Source: Oscillospiraceae bacterium
GTDB taxonomy: Bacteria > Bacillota > Clostridia > Oscillospirales > Ruminococcaceae
DNA length: 64,000 bases
Direction of reading: 5' to 3'
NCBI GenBank assembly: GCA_022835495.1
Contig: BQOK01000001.1
Span: 1,426,001-1,490,000 of the forward strand
Below are positions 50,413-60,149 of the stretch, piece after piece. The stretch's first letter is position 1. Each line of letters begins with the position of its first letter. The notes beneath the pieces are model-generated. The model ran no database searches and was not told the DNA's origin. It saw only the letters and a list, made by a program, of their open reading frames with translations. The position numbers and the translations under genes were made by a program.

Positions 50413-52038
50413 TTATTCCTTTTCGTACACGATCTCGCCGTCGGCGATGGTCATGACCACGCTGGTGGAAAGGATCTCCTGCGGGTCCACGGCCAGCAGG
50501 TTTTTATCCAGCACCACAAGATCGGCCAGCTTGCCCTCTTCCAGGGTGCCCAGGTCCTCGGGGCGGCCTGCGGCCATGGCGCTGCCGCGGGTGTATGCGC
50601 GCAGGGCCTGGGCCACGGTGATCTTTTCGTGGGGCTGCCAGCCACCCTCGGGGTAGCCGTTCACCGGGCTTTGGCGGGTGACGGCGTCGTAGATGACGTT
50701 CATGCTGTTGATGTCCACCACCGGGCTGTCGGTGCCGAAGGCGTACTTGACGCCCAGCTGCTCGTAGCTGTGGAAGGGCCACATGTACTTGGCGCGCTCG
50801 GGGCCGAGGTCCCGCTCTTCGCCGTCCGGATCCAGCACCATGTGGGGCGGCTGGCAGGCGGCCAGCACGTCCAGCTCCTTGAGGCGGGCAATGTCGCCCG
50901 GCTGGAAGTTTTCCAGATGCTCCAGGCAGTTCTGGCCTTTGGGCAGCGGGCCGTAGGTCTCGCGGGCCTCGGCAAAATAGTCCAGCGCCAGGTGGATGGC
51001 TTCGTCGCCGATGGTGTGGATGCGCACCGGCCAGCCCTTGCTTGCCGCCTTGAGCACCAGGGCGCGCATTTCCTCCGGCGGGATGGTGGTGCGGCCGTGA
51101 TCGCCCGGGAAATAGGCGTTGGAATAGGGCTCTTTGAGATAGGCGGTGTGGGTGCAGGAGACACCGTCGAAGAACTGCTTGAGGCCCGGGGTGCGCAACT
51201 TGTCGCTGTGATAGCTGGCGCGCAGGGCTTCCGGGCGGGAGAGGTCGTCCAGCAGGGTGGGGAACATGTGCACCCGTACGGTCAGCTCGCCGCTTTTTTC
51301 CAGCTGGGCGTAGGCCTCGTCCTGGATAAAGTCCGAGCCGGGCAGGGCCATCATGCTCATGTCGCACACGCTGGTGATGCCCTGGGCGTTCAGGTCCCTG
51401 ATGAACTGCACGAAAGCGGCGCGGACTTCCTCGGGCGAGAACTGCATGAACTTGCGGGTGAGGGCAAGGCCGGCGGTTTCGTAGATAATGCCGGTGAGCT
51501 CGCCGTTTTCATCCTTGCCGTACTTGCCGCCTTTGGGGGGCACCGAATCCTTGGTGATGCCCAGCTTTTCCAGGCCCTTGGAGTTCACCCAGAGGGTGTG
51601 GGCGTCGCCCGAGTGCATGCACACCGGCCGGTCGGGGTATTTGGCGTCCAGGCTTTTTTTGCTGGGCTCATGGGGATCGTCCCACAGCGAGTGGTACCAG
51701 CCGTAGCAGATCATCCAGTCGTCTTTTCCGCGGACGTTCTCCACCGCCTCCAGGGCGTTTACACACTCCTGCTCGCTGCGGCCCTCGCAGAAGACCACGT
51801 AGGGGCTGCGGTACATCGCGGATTGGAAAAAGTGCAGATGGGAATCGTGAAAGCCGGGGGCGACCATCTTGTCGCCCAGATCCAGCACGCGGGTATCGGG
51901 GCCCTTAAACGCCTCGGCCCCTTCGGCGGGGCCCACATATACGATCTTGTTGCCCTGCACCGCCACCGCGCCGGCGAAGGTATCGTCGCCGGTGGAGGCA
52001 AAGATGGCGTTGCTTTTTAAGATCAGATCAGCAGCCAT
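50413..52038 (-). CDS. YtcJ-like metal-dependent amidohydrolase, copy 2
   Basis: 541 residues from MAADLILK; AAGGAG upstream. Same metal motifs as copy 1 (GFHDSHLHF, VRIHTIGDEAIH, FGTDSPV), and long identical stretches such as AFGTDSPVV and YLKEPYSNAYFPGD. It lies 79 bp downstream of the MATE gene on the same strand, so export and hydrolysis appear linked. Differences from copy 1 cluster in residues 170-290, so substrate scope may differ. Confidence 0.92.
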   Translation of the reverse strand: MAADLILKSNAIFASTGDDTFAGAVAVQGNKIVYVGPAEGAEAFKGPDTRVLDLGDKMVAPGFHDSHLHFFQSAMYRSPYVVFCEGRSEQECVNALEAVENVRGKDDWMICYGWYHSLWDDPHEPSKKSLDAKYPDRPVCMHSGDAHTLWVNSKGLEKLGITKDSVPPKGGKYGKDENGELTGIIYETAGLALTRKFMQFSPEEVRAAFVQFIRDLNAQGITSVCDMSMMALPGSDFIQDEAYAQLEKSGELTVRVHMFPTLLDDLSRPEALRASYHSDKLRTPGLKQFFDGVSCTHTAYLKEPYSNAYFPGDHGRTTIPPEEMRALVLKAASKGWPVRIHTIGDEAIHLALDYFAEARETYGPLPKGQNCLEHLENFQPGDIARLKELDVLAACQPPHMVLDPDGEERDLGPERAKYMWPFHSYEQLGVKYAFGTDSPVVDINSMNVIYDAVTRQSPVNGYPEGGWQPHEKITVAQALRAYTRGSAMAAGRPEDLGTLEEGKLADLVVLDKNLLAVDPQEILSTSVVMTIADGEIVYEKE

Positions 52039-52117
52039 GTTTTTTCTCCTTGTCAAAAAAGGCGGCAGCCGCCGCGCGGGGGGCGGCTGCCGCGGGGTGG
52101 ATGGGAAAGGGGGGAGG

Positions 52118-53527
52118 TCAGGCCTCCACGGGATTTTCCTCTTTTTTGATGATGCGGCCCAGGCGCCGGAATTCATACACGATGAAGATCAGGGTGAACA
52201 GGAAGGTGCAGATATCGCCCACGGGCTGCGCCCACCACACACCGGTGATGCCCAGGGTGCGGCTCATGATGAGCACGGCGGGAATGGCGAAGAACAGGTA
52301 GCGGCACACGCCCATGATGTTGGAGAGGAGGATCTTGTCCACGCTGAGGAAGTAGGTAGACATCATTTGGGCCATCAGCCCGAAGGAGCAGCCCAGCAGC
52401 ACGATGCGGGTGCAGCTGGTGGCGAGGGCTGCCAGCTCCACGTCGCCGCCGCAGAACAGGGTGCACACGGGACCGGAGAACAGGGCGAACACGCCGCAGC
52501 ACACGGCCAGCGCGCCGAAGGTGGTGAGCATGGAGAAGCTCAGCAGCTTGCGCAGCCGCTTGTAGCTGCCCGCGCCGTAGTTGTAGCTGGCCACGGGCTG
52601 CAGGCCGTAGGTGGCGGTGGTGCAGACCATGGTGATCATGTAGACCACATAGCCGTTGATGACCGAGAACGCGGCGATGTTCAGGTCGCCGCCGTAGCTG
52701 CCCAGGGAGTTGTTCACCACGATGGTGTACACGCTGGTGGCCGCCTGCACCAGGAACATGGGCAGGCCCAGCTTTACGACCTCTTTTACGATGGAGAAGT
52801 CGAGCTTCATGTCGGCCTTGCGGACCTTGAACACCTTGCTGCCGCCCTTGCCCACAAAGTAGAAGATCACCAGGAACCAGGCGCCGATGGAGATGCCGTA
52901 GTAGAACGCGGTCATGGCCACGCCCCAGTGCATGATGAACACGGCAAAGTACAGATAGGCGATGGCCAGCACGGCGCTGCCGGTGGCGGCCCAGGTGGCA
53001 AGACCCGGCTTTTCATCCACACGGGCCATGGAGCAGAGCATCTGGCCCAGGATGCAGAAGGGATAAAGGATCATGAACAGGCGGATAAAGAGGGTGGTGT
53101 CGGCCATGAGGTCCGGGGTTGCACCCAAAAAGCCGGCGAGCTGGGGCGCAAAGACCGCAAACAGCACGGAAACTGCCACAATGAAGTAAGCGCTGAACCA
53201 GAAGCCCTGGCTGAACGCCTTGGCCGCGCCCTCTTTGTCGCCGTTGCCCAGCCGCACGCCGGCCAGGGTGGAAACGCCGAAGCCCAGGGCGCCGCCCAGG
53301 GCAAGGTTCAGGGTTTCGATGCTCATGATGATGCTGATGACGGCCAGACCGTGGGCCCCCAGGCCGTTGCCCATGATGATGCCTTCCAGAATGACCATGA
53401 TGATCTGGGCGGCCATGCCGACCAGGGTGATCAGGCTATACTTTAAGAATAGCTGACCGACGGGTTTTGTGCCGAGCTCGCGGCTGGTATCCACTGCCGC
53501 GGCGGGCGCTTGATTTGTTTCGGACAT
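52118..53527 (-). CDS. MATE family efflux transporter
   Basis: 469 residues, twelve membrane helices in two homologous halves (MatE repeats at about 30-190 and 250-410). GAGGTGAAATG upstream. Sequence features of Firmicute DinF/MepA-like MATE proteins, such as LEGIIMGNGLGAHGLAV and AFSVINGYVVY. Cation-coupled export of an organic substrate. Cotranscribed with amidohydrolase 2; divergent from LuxR 2. Confidence 0.93.
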   Translation of the reverse strand: MSETNQAPAAAVDTSRELGTKPVGQLFLKYSLITLVGMAAQIIMVILEGIIMGNGLGAHGLAVISIIMSIETLNLALGGALGFGVSTLAGVRLGNGDKEGAAKAFSQGFWFSAYFIVAVSVLFAVFAPQLAGFLGATPDLMADTTLFIRLFMILYPFCILGQMLCSMARVDEKPGLATWAATGSAVLAIAYLYFAVFIMHWGVAMTAFYYGISIGAWFLVIFYFVGKGGSKVFKVRKADMKLDFSIVKEVVKLGLPMFLVQAATSVYTIVVNNSLGSYGGDLNIAAFSVINGYVVYMITMVCTTATYGLQPVASYNYGAGSYKRLRKLLSFSMLTTFGALAVCCGVFALFSGPVCTLFCGGDVELAALATSCTRIVLLGCSFGLMAQMMSTYFLSVDKILLSNIMGVCRYLFFAIPAVLIMSRTLGITGVWWAQPVGDICTFLFTLIFIVYEFRRLGRIIKKEENPVEA

Positions 53528-53894
53528 GTTTCATTTCACCTCACGTCAAAATTCACAATCAGCCTGCCCCCGATACCACGGCAGAGCTGCTTTGCCAAAA
53601 GCGAAAAGCCGGGGCGGGCCCCGCGCTTTCTGTGCCCTCACTATAGCGCTTTTGGCGGCGGCTTTTCAATAAACTTTGCTATAACTTTGACGCTTTTAGG
53701 GTTATATCTTTATAAACCTTAAACAGATTGCAAAATAAAATGCGGATCGAATTGTGCAAGGTGTACAGCAAAATGACCAAATGCAAAATTTGTCGAAGCG
53801 AAAACTTGTGCCCTGTGTCGATTGCCCCGGGGGGCGGTTTATAGTATAATATAACACGAGTCTGGCACGCGCGCAGTGAAAGGGGGAGCAAGGG
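53528..53894. promoter_or_regulatory. Divergent control region, MATE and LuxR 2
   Basis: No gene is visible in these 367 bases. An imperfect dyad GGTTATA-TCTT-TATAAACC lies at about 53700-53718, and TATAAT at about 53846 serves LuxR 2. The placement mirrors the region between amidohydrolase 1 and LuxR 1. Confidence 0.45.
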
Positions 53895-54830
53895 ATGGAA
53901 GTGGCGATCTTTTTTTACAACATCCTGCTTATTTTGCTGTTTGCGATGAACGCCCAGGGGTTCGGCTTTTTGTGGCGCAAGGGCCGCCGCAAGCTGGATT
54001 TTTGGCTTATGATCATGTTCCTTGTGTTTATTGTGGACGACATGCTGTATTATCTGGCCGAGTTTGTGGACAAGCTTTCGGCCAGCTACAGCACCGTGTT
54101 TGCGCCCAGCACCTTTTTGGCGGTGGGGGTGAACATGGCGATCATTTTCAGCTACTACATGATCTCGCACCACCTGCGGGGGCTGGAGGTGGGGTATACG
54201 CCCTGCATCTGGTGGTTCGTGTTCTCGATGTGCATGGCCGCCGCCGCGGCGGCCGGGCAGGAAAACCCGGTGCTGGCGGTGGCGCAGAACACCCTGCTGA
54301 TCGCCATCGGCGCGGGGCAGATGTTTTTGGCGGGGGCGCGGTCGGGGCCGGCGGTGCCCGAGGGCGAACGGCGGGGCTGGCGCAGGCTGTGCTGGGGCTG
54401 CGGGGTGATGATGGCGCTTTCCGGGGTGGAGTACGCGCTGTGGTATGTATTCCCGCAGGTGAGCCTTTCGAGCCTTTTGAATATCATCAGCCAGCGGCGG
54501 TTTTTTTTGGAAGTGATGAGCATTGTGATGGCCTTTGCGGGCATTGCCTACACCGGCCGCAGACAGGAGCTGCTGACCGCAGCCCCCGGCGCAGGGGTGA
54601 AGCCCACGCCCGCTGAGCGGTTTGCCGCGGCGTACGACCTGACCGGCCGGGAGCGGGAGATCCTGGAACAGGTGATCGCGGGGCGCACCAACCAGGAGAT
54701 CAGCGAGGCGCTGTGCATCTCGCTGGGGACGGTGAAGGTGCACCTGCACAACATTTTTCAAAAAGCCGACGTGACCAAGCGCAGCCAGCTGCTGGAAGAG
54801 GTGCGGGGCTTTGAGGAGAGGGAAACATAA
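53895..54830 (+). CDS. Membrane-embedded LuxR-type regulator, copy 2
   Basis: 311 residues; AAGGGGGAG upstream. Six or seven helices in residues 1-220, then LuxR helix-turn-helix (LTGREREILEQVIAGRTNQEISEALCISLGTVKVHLHNIF across residues 250-290). Shares the opening FFYNILL/FFYSILL and overall plan with copy 1. Divergent from the MATE-amidohydrolase 2 operon, its likely target. A terminator follows. Confidence 0.88.
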   Translation: MEVAIFFYNILLILLFAMNAQGFGFLWRKGRRKLDFWLMIMFLVFIVDDMLYYLAEFVDKLSASYSTVFAPSTFLAVGVNMAIIFSYYMISHHLRGLEVGYTPCIWWFVFSMCMAAAAAAGQENPVLAVAQNTLLIAIGAGQMFLAGARSGPAVPEGERRGWRRLCWGCGVMMALSGVEYALWYVFPQVSLSSLLNIISQRRFFLEVMSIVMAFAGIAYTGRRQELLTAAPGAGVKPTPAERFAAAYDLTGREREILEQVIAGRTNQEISEALCISLGTVKVHLHNIFQKADVTKRSQLLEEVRGFEERET

Positions 54831-54831
54831 G

Positions 54832-54858
54832 GCGGGCGGCCCCCTAGGGGCCGCCCGC
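54832..54858. terminator. Terminator between LuxR 2 and asnB
   Basis: GCGGGCGGCCCCC and GGGGCCGCCCGC with a minimal loop, between convergent genes; followed by TCTGTTTT. Confidence 0.75.
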
Positions 54859-54996
54859 TCTGTTTTGGAGATGTTTCACAGCGCTTTTGGGGGGAGGGCA
54901 AGGCGATAGAGCCGTGCCGAAAGCTGCTATGCCGCTGCAGCATGGAAGGGTTCAGGGCTTTGCGCACAGGAAAAAGCCGGTTTGCGTTCCAGGCGC

Positions 54997-56850
54997 TCAG
55001 CGCAGGACGAAAAACTGCTCGTACCACAGAATGAAGCTGTAAAAGCTCCAGATCTTGGTCATGCCGCCATTTTTGCCGGCCTTGTGCTCGTCCAGAAGGC
55101 GCAGGAGCTCGGGCACGTTGAAGAACTGCCCGGCGATCTCGCCCTCGAACGCCTGGCGCACCATCTGATAGTATTTATCCTGGCGCAGCCAGTCGTTCAG
55201 GGGGACCGGGAAGCCCAGTTTTTTGCGCTTTGCCACGCTTTCGGGCAGCTGCCCCAGCGCCGCGCGGCGCAGGGCGATCTTGGTTTCGGTTTTGCCGGCC
55301 CGGTAGCGGCTGGGGATGGAGAGCGCAAGCTCCAGCATCTCTTTGTCGAGAAATGGCACCCGCAGCTCCAGGCTGTTGGCCATGCTCATGCGGTCGGCCT
55401 TGAGCAGGATGTCGTACAGCATCCAGGTGTGCATATCGACCCATTGCAGCTGGGTGGGCTCGTCTAGGCCCCGCACCTGGTCGAAATAGGGTTTGAAAAA
55501 CTCCTCGGGGGCTTTGTCGTGGTAGTGCTTTTTGAGGTATTTGTCCCGCTCGGCGGGGGTGGCGAACACGTAATTGGCCCGCATGCAGCGCTGCCAGGGC
55601 TCCTGCGCGCCGCGCAGGACGAAGTTTTTGCCCTTGAAATCCGGCAGCTTTTTGGCCAGCGCCGCGGCGGCTTTGCGCAGCGGGCGGGGCAGCTTTGCAT
55701 AGCCGCTGAAATGCCGGCCCGCACAGTAAAGCGGATAGCCGCCGAACAATTCGTCGGCCCCCTCGCCCGAGAGTACCACCTTTACATATTTGGCGGCATT
55801 TTGGGTGAGAAAATAGAGCGGCACCTCGCTGGGGTTCGGCATGGGCTCGTCCAGGTACCACTGGATGGTCTTGTTCGCCTGGAAAAATTCGTCGGCGCTC
55901 ACCTTGTTGGCGATGCTGGGGACCCCGATCTCCTGGCTGAACGCCTGCGCGTAGGGAAGCTCGGAATATTTTTCTTCCTCGTAGCCCACGCTGAAGCTTT
56001 TCACCCTGGGGGTGCCCTTGGCGACCTCGTTTACCACAAAGCTGGAATCCACGCCGGAGGACAAAAAGCACCCGACCTCCACATCCGCGATCTGGTGCGC
56101 GGCCACGCTGTTGGAAAAGGTCTCGGTGATGGCGGCCTCCCACTCGGCGAGGGTCCTGCCCTCGTCGATGTGATAGGCGATGTTGTAGTAGCGCTCGATT
56201 TCCAGGCTGCCGGCGCGCCAGGTGAACATGTGGGCGCCGGGCAGCTTGTACACCCCCTTGAACATGGTTTCCTCGTTGGGGATGTACTCGATGGAGAGGT
56301 ACTCGGGCAGGCGCTCCTCGTTGAGCTCTTTTTTGAAGCCCGGGTGGGGCAAAAAGCTCTTGATCTCGCTGCCGAATAAAAGCTCACCCTGTTCGTTCTG
56401 GTAGTAATAAAAGGGCTTGATGCCGAAGATATCCCGCGCGCCGAACAGGGTGCCGGTGGTTTTGTCCCAAATGACGAAGGCGAACATGCCCCGGAGCTTT
56501 GCGGGCAGGTCCTTGCCCCACTGCTCGTAGCCGTGCAGCAGGACCTCGGTGTCCGACTGGGTGGCGAAGGTGTGCCCGGCGGCGATGAGCTGCCCGCGAA
56601 GCTCCATAAAATTGTACGCTTCGCCGTTGTAGACGATCACAAGGCTGCCGTCCTCGTTGAACATGGGCTGGGCGCCGCCCGCAAGGTCGATGATGGAAAG
56701 CCGCCGGTGCCCCAGGGCCGCCCGGTCGTCCACATAAAAGCCCTCGCCGTCCGGCCCGCGGTGGGCGATCAGGTCGGCCATGGCCTTGACGGTCTTTTTT
56801 GCCTCTTCGGCGTTATGCTTTGCACTGGCAAAGCCCACGAATCCACACAT
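54997..56850 (-). CDS. Glutamine-dependent asparagine-synthase-type amidotransferase, copy 1
   Basis: 617 residues; AAAAAGGAG upstream. Class II glutaminase with N-terminal Cys (MCGFVGF), RGPDGEGF and YNGEAYN; synthetase domain with SSGVDSS as pyrophosphate loop and LSGEGADELFGGY. AsnB homologues can make asparagine or amidate the peptidoglycan stem peptide (for example B. subtilis AsnB on diaminopimelate). Being 43 bp behind a D-aspartate-ligase-like gene favours a cell-wall role. Paralogue of 58292-60124. Confidence 0.92.
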   Translation of the reverse strand: MCGFVGFASAKHNAEEAKKTVKAMADLIAHRGPDGEGFYVDDRAALGHRRLSIIDLAGGAQPMFNEDGSLVIVYNGEAYNFMELRGQLIAAGHTFATQSDTEVLLHGYEQWGKDLPAKLRGMFAFVIWDKTTGTLFGARDIFGIKPFYYYQNEQGELLFGSEIKSFLPHPGFKKELNEERLPEYLSIEYIPNEETMFKGVYKLPGAHMFTWRAGSLEIERYYNIAYHIDEGRTLAEWEAAITETFSNSVAAHQIADVEVGCFLSSGVDSSFVVNEVAKGTPRVKSFSVGYEEEKYSELPYAQAFSQEIGVPSIANKVSADEFFQANKTIQWYLDEPMPNPSEVPLYFLTQNAAKYVKVVLSGEGADELFGGYPLYCAGRHFSGYAKLPRPLRKAAAALAKKLPDFKGKNFVLRGAQEPWQRCMRANYVFATPAERDKYLKKHYHDKAPEEFFKPYFDQVRGLDEPTQLQWVDMHTWMLYDILLKADRMSMANSLELRVPFLDKEMLELALSIPSRYRAGKTETKIALRRAALGQLPESVAKRKKLGFPVPLNDWLRQDKYYQMVRQAFEGEIAGQFFNVPELLRLLDEHKAGKNGGMTKIWSFYSFILWYEQFFVLR

Positions 56851-56893
56851 AGCTGCTCCTTTTTTGTAGGTTTGAAGCCGGCCCCGCGGGGCG

Positions 56894-58114
56894 TCAGTCC
56901 ACCAGGCCCTTGTTGCCGAAATAGCGCTTGTATTTGCGGAAGTTGTTGAGCTGGTTTTTGATATACCACACCCGGCGTTTGAGGCCCGCGTCCTCTTTGC
57001 AGAACAGCTGGTGGCTTACCTTGCCCTGCCGCATCAGGCGCTTTGCCTCGGCCAAAAGCGCCTCGTCCTTTAAATAACGCCGCAGGATGCCCGCGGGGGC
57101 GATCATCCACAGATGCTCGGCGTCGGCGATGGTGAGGCCCTGGGGCTTGTGCTCCACCACGTCCTCCACCAGCCATTTGGCCAGATTGTAGCCGCTGGCG
57201 GTGACAAAAAAGCTGGAGCGCCCCTGGCGGGGGTTCATCTCGAACAATTTATACTGGCCGTCACGCGCGTCGTACTTCATGTCGAAGTTGGAAAAGCCCT
57301 CCCAGCCCACATCCTCGAGGAAGGCCTTCATGCGCTGCATCAGCTCTTCGTCCTTGATGGAGAGGATGGCGGCGTAGTTGCCGATGCCCTCGGGGGTTTG
57401 TTCCTCCAGCAGGGGGCGGCCTAGGGCCATGAGCTTTACCTTGTGGTCCAGGCCGGAATAGCAGTTCAGCACCCGCATGCAATTGTCGTCGCCGGGGATG
57501 TATTCCTGGAGCACCAGGTTGTCCTGATAGCTGGAGGAGTAGATGGCGGCGGTGATGGCGTTGAATTCTTCCTTGCTGTAGGCGACAAAGACCTTTTTTT
57601 TGTGGGGGAAGCGGCAGTTCCAGTAAGCCACGCTGTTGGAAGGCTTGATGATGCAGGGGAAAGCGAAGGGAAGCTCCACGGTCTTGTAGTTCTGGTTGGT
57701 GCAGCCGAAGGTCTGGGGATAGGACAGGCCGTGCGCCCGGCAGGCATGGTAGAAAAATTCCTTGGTGTCCAGCTGTTCCACTAACTCAGGGGTGGGGCAG
57801 GCGAACTTATAAAAGGGCTCCAGCGCCGCGCGGCTGCGGGCCATCAGGCCGGTGTAATTGTCGCCGCAGCTCACCAGCACAAGGGTTTTGCCGGGGTGGG
57901 CGGCCGCAAAGCCGGTGAGGGTGCGGCGGAACACCTCGTCGTTTTCCAGCCCGGGCTCCACCACGGCCATCTGCACCAGCTTTGAGTTGGCGGTGGGAGC
58001 AAGGCGGCCCTTGCCGATGGCGAGGCTGGTGACGCCGTATTCCATGTAAAAGCTGCGGGCCATGCCGTAAACGTTCGCATCGCTGCCCAGGAGCACCGGA
58101 AGAAAATCTGCCAT
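56894..58114 (-). CDS. ATP-grasp ligase, D-aspartate ligase (Asl)-like
   Basis: 406 residues. Starts MADFLPVLLGSDANVYGMARSF; ATP-grasp core with CIIKPSNSVAYWN, LVLQEYIPGDD and metal-binding FEMNPRQGRSS. The layout and several segments match my memory of enterococcal/lactobacillal D-aspartate ligase, which activates the beta-carboxylate of D-Asp and joins it to the stem-peptide Lys. Acceptor here unknown. It is first in an operon with the AsnB-type amidotransferase, which could amidate the added residue. Confidence 0.8.
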   Translation of the reverse strand: MADFLPVLLGSDANVYGMARSFYMEYGVTSLAIGKGRLAPTANSKLVQMAVVEPGLENDEVFRRTLTGFAAAHPGKTLVLVSCGDNYTGLMARSRAALEPFYKFACPTPELVEQLDTKEFFYHACRAHGLSYPQTFGCTNQNYKTVELPFAFPCIIKPSNSVAYWNCRFPHKKKVFVAYSKEEFNAITAAIYSSSYQDNLVLQEYIPGDDNCMRVLNCYSGLDHKVKLMALGRPLLEEQTPEGIGNYAAILSIKDEELMQRMKAFLEDVGWEGFSNFDMKYDARDGQYKLFEMNPRQGRSSFFVTASGYNLAKWLVEDVVEHKPQGLTIADAEHLWMIAPAGILRRYLKDEALLAEAKRLMRQGKVSHQLFCKEDAGLKRRVWYIKNQLNNFRKYKRYFGNKGLVD

Positions 58115-58151
58115 ATCGCTTCATCCATCCCTTGCTTTTGTATTCCTGCTT

Positions 58152-58224
58152 ATTTTACTTCTTTCGGGGCGGGGTTGTCAAACCGGGCGGCCCCCTTTTA
58201 AACTGGGCAATATTGTAGTATAAT
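58152..58224. promoter_or_regulatory. Divergent promoters, ATP-grasp and asnB 2
   Basis: Minus strand: TTGACA (rc of 58176-58181), 18 bp, TAAAAT (rc of 58152-58157). Plus strand: TATAAT at 58219-58224 with a weak TTTTAA -35; GTAGT and ACTAC flank this -10 as a dyad. The two operons could be regulated together from here. Confidence 0.65.
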
Positions 58225-58291
58225 AAACTACATATTGGGGTTTTGCACCCTTTTGGGAAAAAACGCCGACAGGGAAGGGAAAAGAGAGCGT

Positions 58292-60124
58292 ATGTGTGGA
58301 ATTACAGGCTTTACCGGCCACAGAAGCGATAAACAAAAGATCTTGAAGGCCATGACCGCCGCCATTGCCCACCGGGGGCCGGACGGCGCGGGCGAATATT
58401 ACGCCGATGGCGTGGCCCTGGGGCACCGGCGGCTCTCGATCATCGACCTTGCGGGCGGCACCCAGCCCATGTTCAACGAGGATAAGACCCTGGCCGTTGT
58501 GTTCAACGGCGAGATCTATAACTTTATGGAGCTGCGGGGGGAACTGGCAGAGGCGGGGCACGTGTTTGCCACCGACCACTCGGACACCGAGGTGCTGCTG
58601 CACGGCTACGAGGAGTGGGGCGAGGGGATGCTGGCCCGGCTGCGGGGCATGTTTGCCTTTGCCCTGTGGGACGAAAAGGACAAGAGCCTTTTCTGCGCCC
58701 GGGACCATTTTGGCATCAAGCCCCTTTACTATTACCAGAACGGGCGGGGCGAATTTTTGTTCGGCAGCGAGATCAAGAGCTTTTTGCCTCACCCGGGGTT
58801 TGAAAAAAAGCTCAACGAGGACCAGCTGGAGCTGTATCTCACCTACCAGTATTCGCCGGGGGAGAACACCTTTTTTGAGGGGGTGAAAAAGCTGCCGCCC
58901 GCCCACTTCCTGCGCTGGAAGGACGGCGAGGTGAGCGTGCGCCGCTACTGGGAGCCAAGCTTTGAGCCGGACGGCAGCCGCACGCTGGAGGACTGGGAGA
59001 CCGAGATCCAACATAAAATGGCAGAGAGCGTGGCGGCCCACAAGATCAGCGACGTGGAGGTGGGCTCGTTCCTCTCGTCCGGCGTGGATTCCAGCTATAT
59101 GGCCCACCTGGCCCATGTGGATAAGACCTTTACCGTGGGCTTTGCCGACAAGCAGTACGACGAAACGGATTACGCCGCCGGGTTCAGCAAGTTTTTGGGG
59201 GTGGAAAACTACGCCTACCGCATTGAGCCGGAGGAGTATTGGCAGAACCTGCCCAAGATCCAGTACCACATGGACGAACCCCTGGCCGACGCGGCCAGCG
59301 TGGCGCTGTATTTTGTGAACCGGGAGGCCGCAAAGCAGGTGAAGGTGTGCCTTTCGGGCGAGGGGGCCGACGAGTTTTTTGGTGGCTATAACATTTATAA
59401 AGAGCCCTTTACCGTGAGCTGGTATGACCGGGTGCCCGCGGCGCTGCGGCGCGCGGTGGGCTGGGCGGCGGAAAAGCTGCCTCCGGTGCGGGGCGTGAAC
59501 TTTTTGGTGCGGCGCGCAAAGCCTTTGGAGGAGCGCTACATCGGCAACACAAACCTTTTGGGGGAGCGGCAGAAAAAAAAGCTGCTGCGCCGCTACACCG
59601 GGAGGGTGAAGCCCACCGACCTTTCCCGCCCGTATTTTGAAAAGACGAAAGGCCAGGACCCGGTGACCCGGATGCAGTACACCGACCTGCACCTGTGGAT
59701 GGTGGGGGATATCCTGCTGAAGGCCGACAAGATGAGCATGGCCAACAGCCTGGAGCTGCGGGTGCCCTTTTTGGACAAAGAGGTGTTTGAGACGGCGCGC
59801 CGTATCCCGGTGGAATGCAGGGCCAGCGCCGCAAACACAAAGCTGGCGCTGCGGGGCGCCGCGGCGCGGGAGATCCCAGAAAAGACGGCCGACAAAAAAA
59901 AGCTGGGCTTCCCCGTGCCGGTGCGGGCCTGGCTGCGGCAGGAAAAATACGCCGCCATTGTGCGCCGGGCATTCACCAGCGAGGCGGCGGCGCAGTTCTT
60001 CAACACAAAGCGCCTGGAAAAGCTGCTGGATCAGCACGTGAGCGGCAAGCGGGACAACTGGCGCCAGATCTGGTGCGTATTCATGTTCCTTACCTGGTAC
60101 GACGAGTACTTTGTAAAGCGATAA
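58292..60124 (+). CDS. Glutamine-dependent asparagine-synthase-type amidotransferase, copy 2
   Basis: 610 residues starting MCGITGFTG, where Cys2 must be N-terminal after Met removal, so the longer frame is rejected. Glutaminase HRGPDGAGEY and FNGEIYNF; synthetase SSGVDSS and LSGEGADEFFGGY. Paralogous to copy 1 but diverged. Only 25 bp before a MurE-type gene, in the same operon, consistent with amidation of a peptidoglycan precursor rather than free asparagine synthesis. Confidence 0.92.
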   Translation: MCGITGFTGHRSDKQKILKAMTAAIAHRGPDGAGEYYADGVALGHRRLSIIDLAGGTQPMFNEDKTLAVVFNGEIYNFMELRGELAEAGHVFATDHSDTEVLLHGYEEWGEGMLARLRGMFAFALWDEKDKSLFCARDHFGIKPLYYYQNGRGEFLFGSEIKSFLPHPGFEKKLNEDQLELYLTYQYSPGENTFFEGVKKLPPAHFLRWKDGEVSVRRYWEPSFEPDGSRTLEDWETEIQHKMAESVAAHKISDVEVGSFLSSGVDSSYMAHLAHVDKTFTVGFADKQYDETDYAAGFSKFLGVENYAYRIEPEEYWQNLPKIQYHMDEPLADAASVALYFVNREAAKQVKVCLSGEGADEFFGGYNIYKEPFTVSWYDRVPAALRRAVGWAAEKLPPVRGVNFLVRRAKPLEERYIGNTNLLGERQKKKLLRRYTGRVKPTDLSRPYFEKTKGQDPVTRMQYTDLHLWMVGDILLKADKMSMANSLELRVPFLDKEVFETARRIPVECRASAANTKLALRGAAAREIPEKTADKKKLGFPVPVRAWLRQEKYAAIVRRAFTSEAAAQFFNTKRLEKLLDQHVSGKRDNWRQIWCVFMFLTWYDEYFVKR

Positions 60125-60149
60125 ACAAGGCAAAGAGGGGGGCTATTGA

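Noticed and set aside
50629-52020. 463-codon open frame antisense to amidohydrolase 2
   Set aside because: A matching shadow exists under amidohydrolase 1, as expected from paralogous sense genes; composition is Val/Gly/His/Gln rich without motifs.
53528-53894. Riboswitch upstream of the MATE gene
   Set aside because: MATE genes can carry guanidine or other riboswitches, but I could not find a conserved core, pseudoknot or terminator switch in this leader.
58178-60133. 651-codon open frame antisense to the second asparagine-synthase gene
   Set aside because: It mirrors a certain gene with conserved motifs. The translated product is rich in His, Gln, Arg and Leu with no domain; GC-rich codon bias keeps the reverse frame open.
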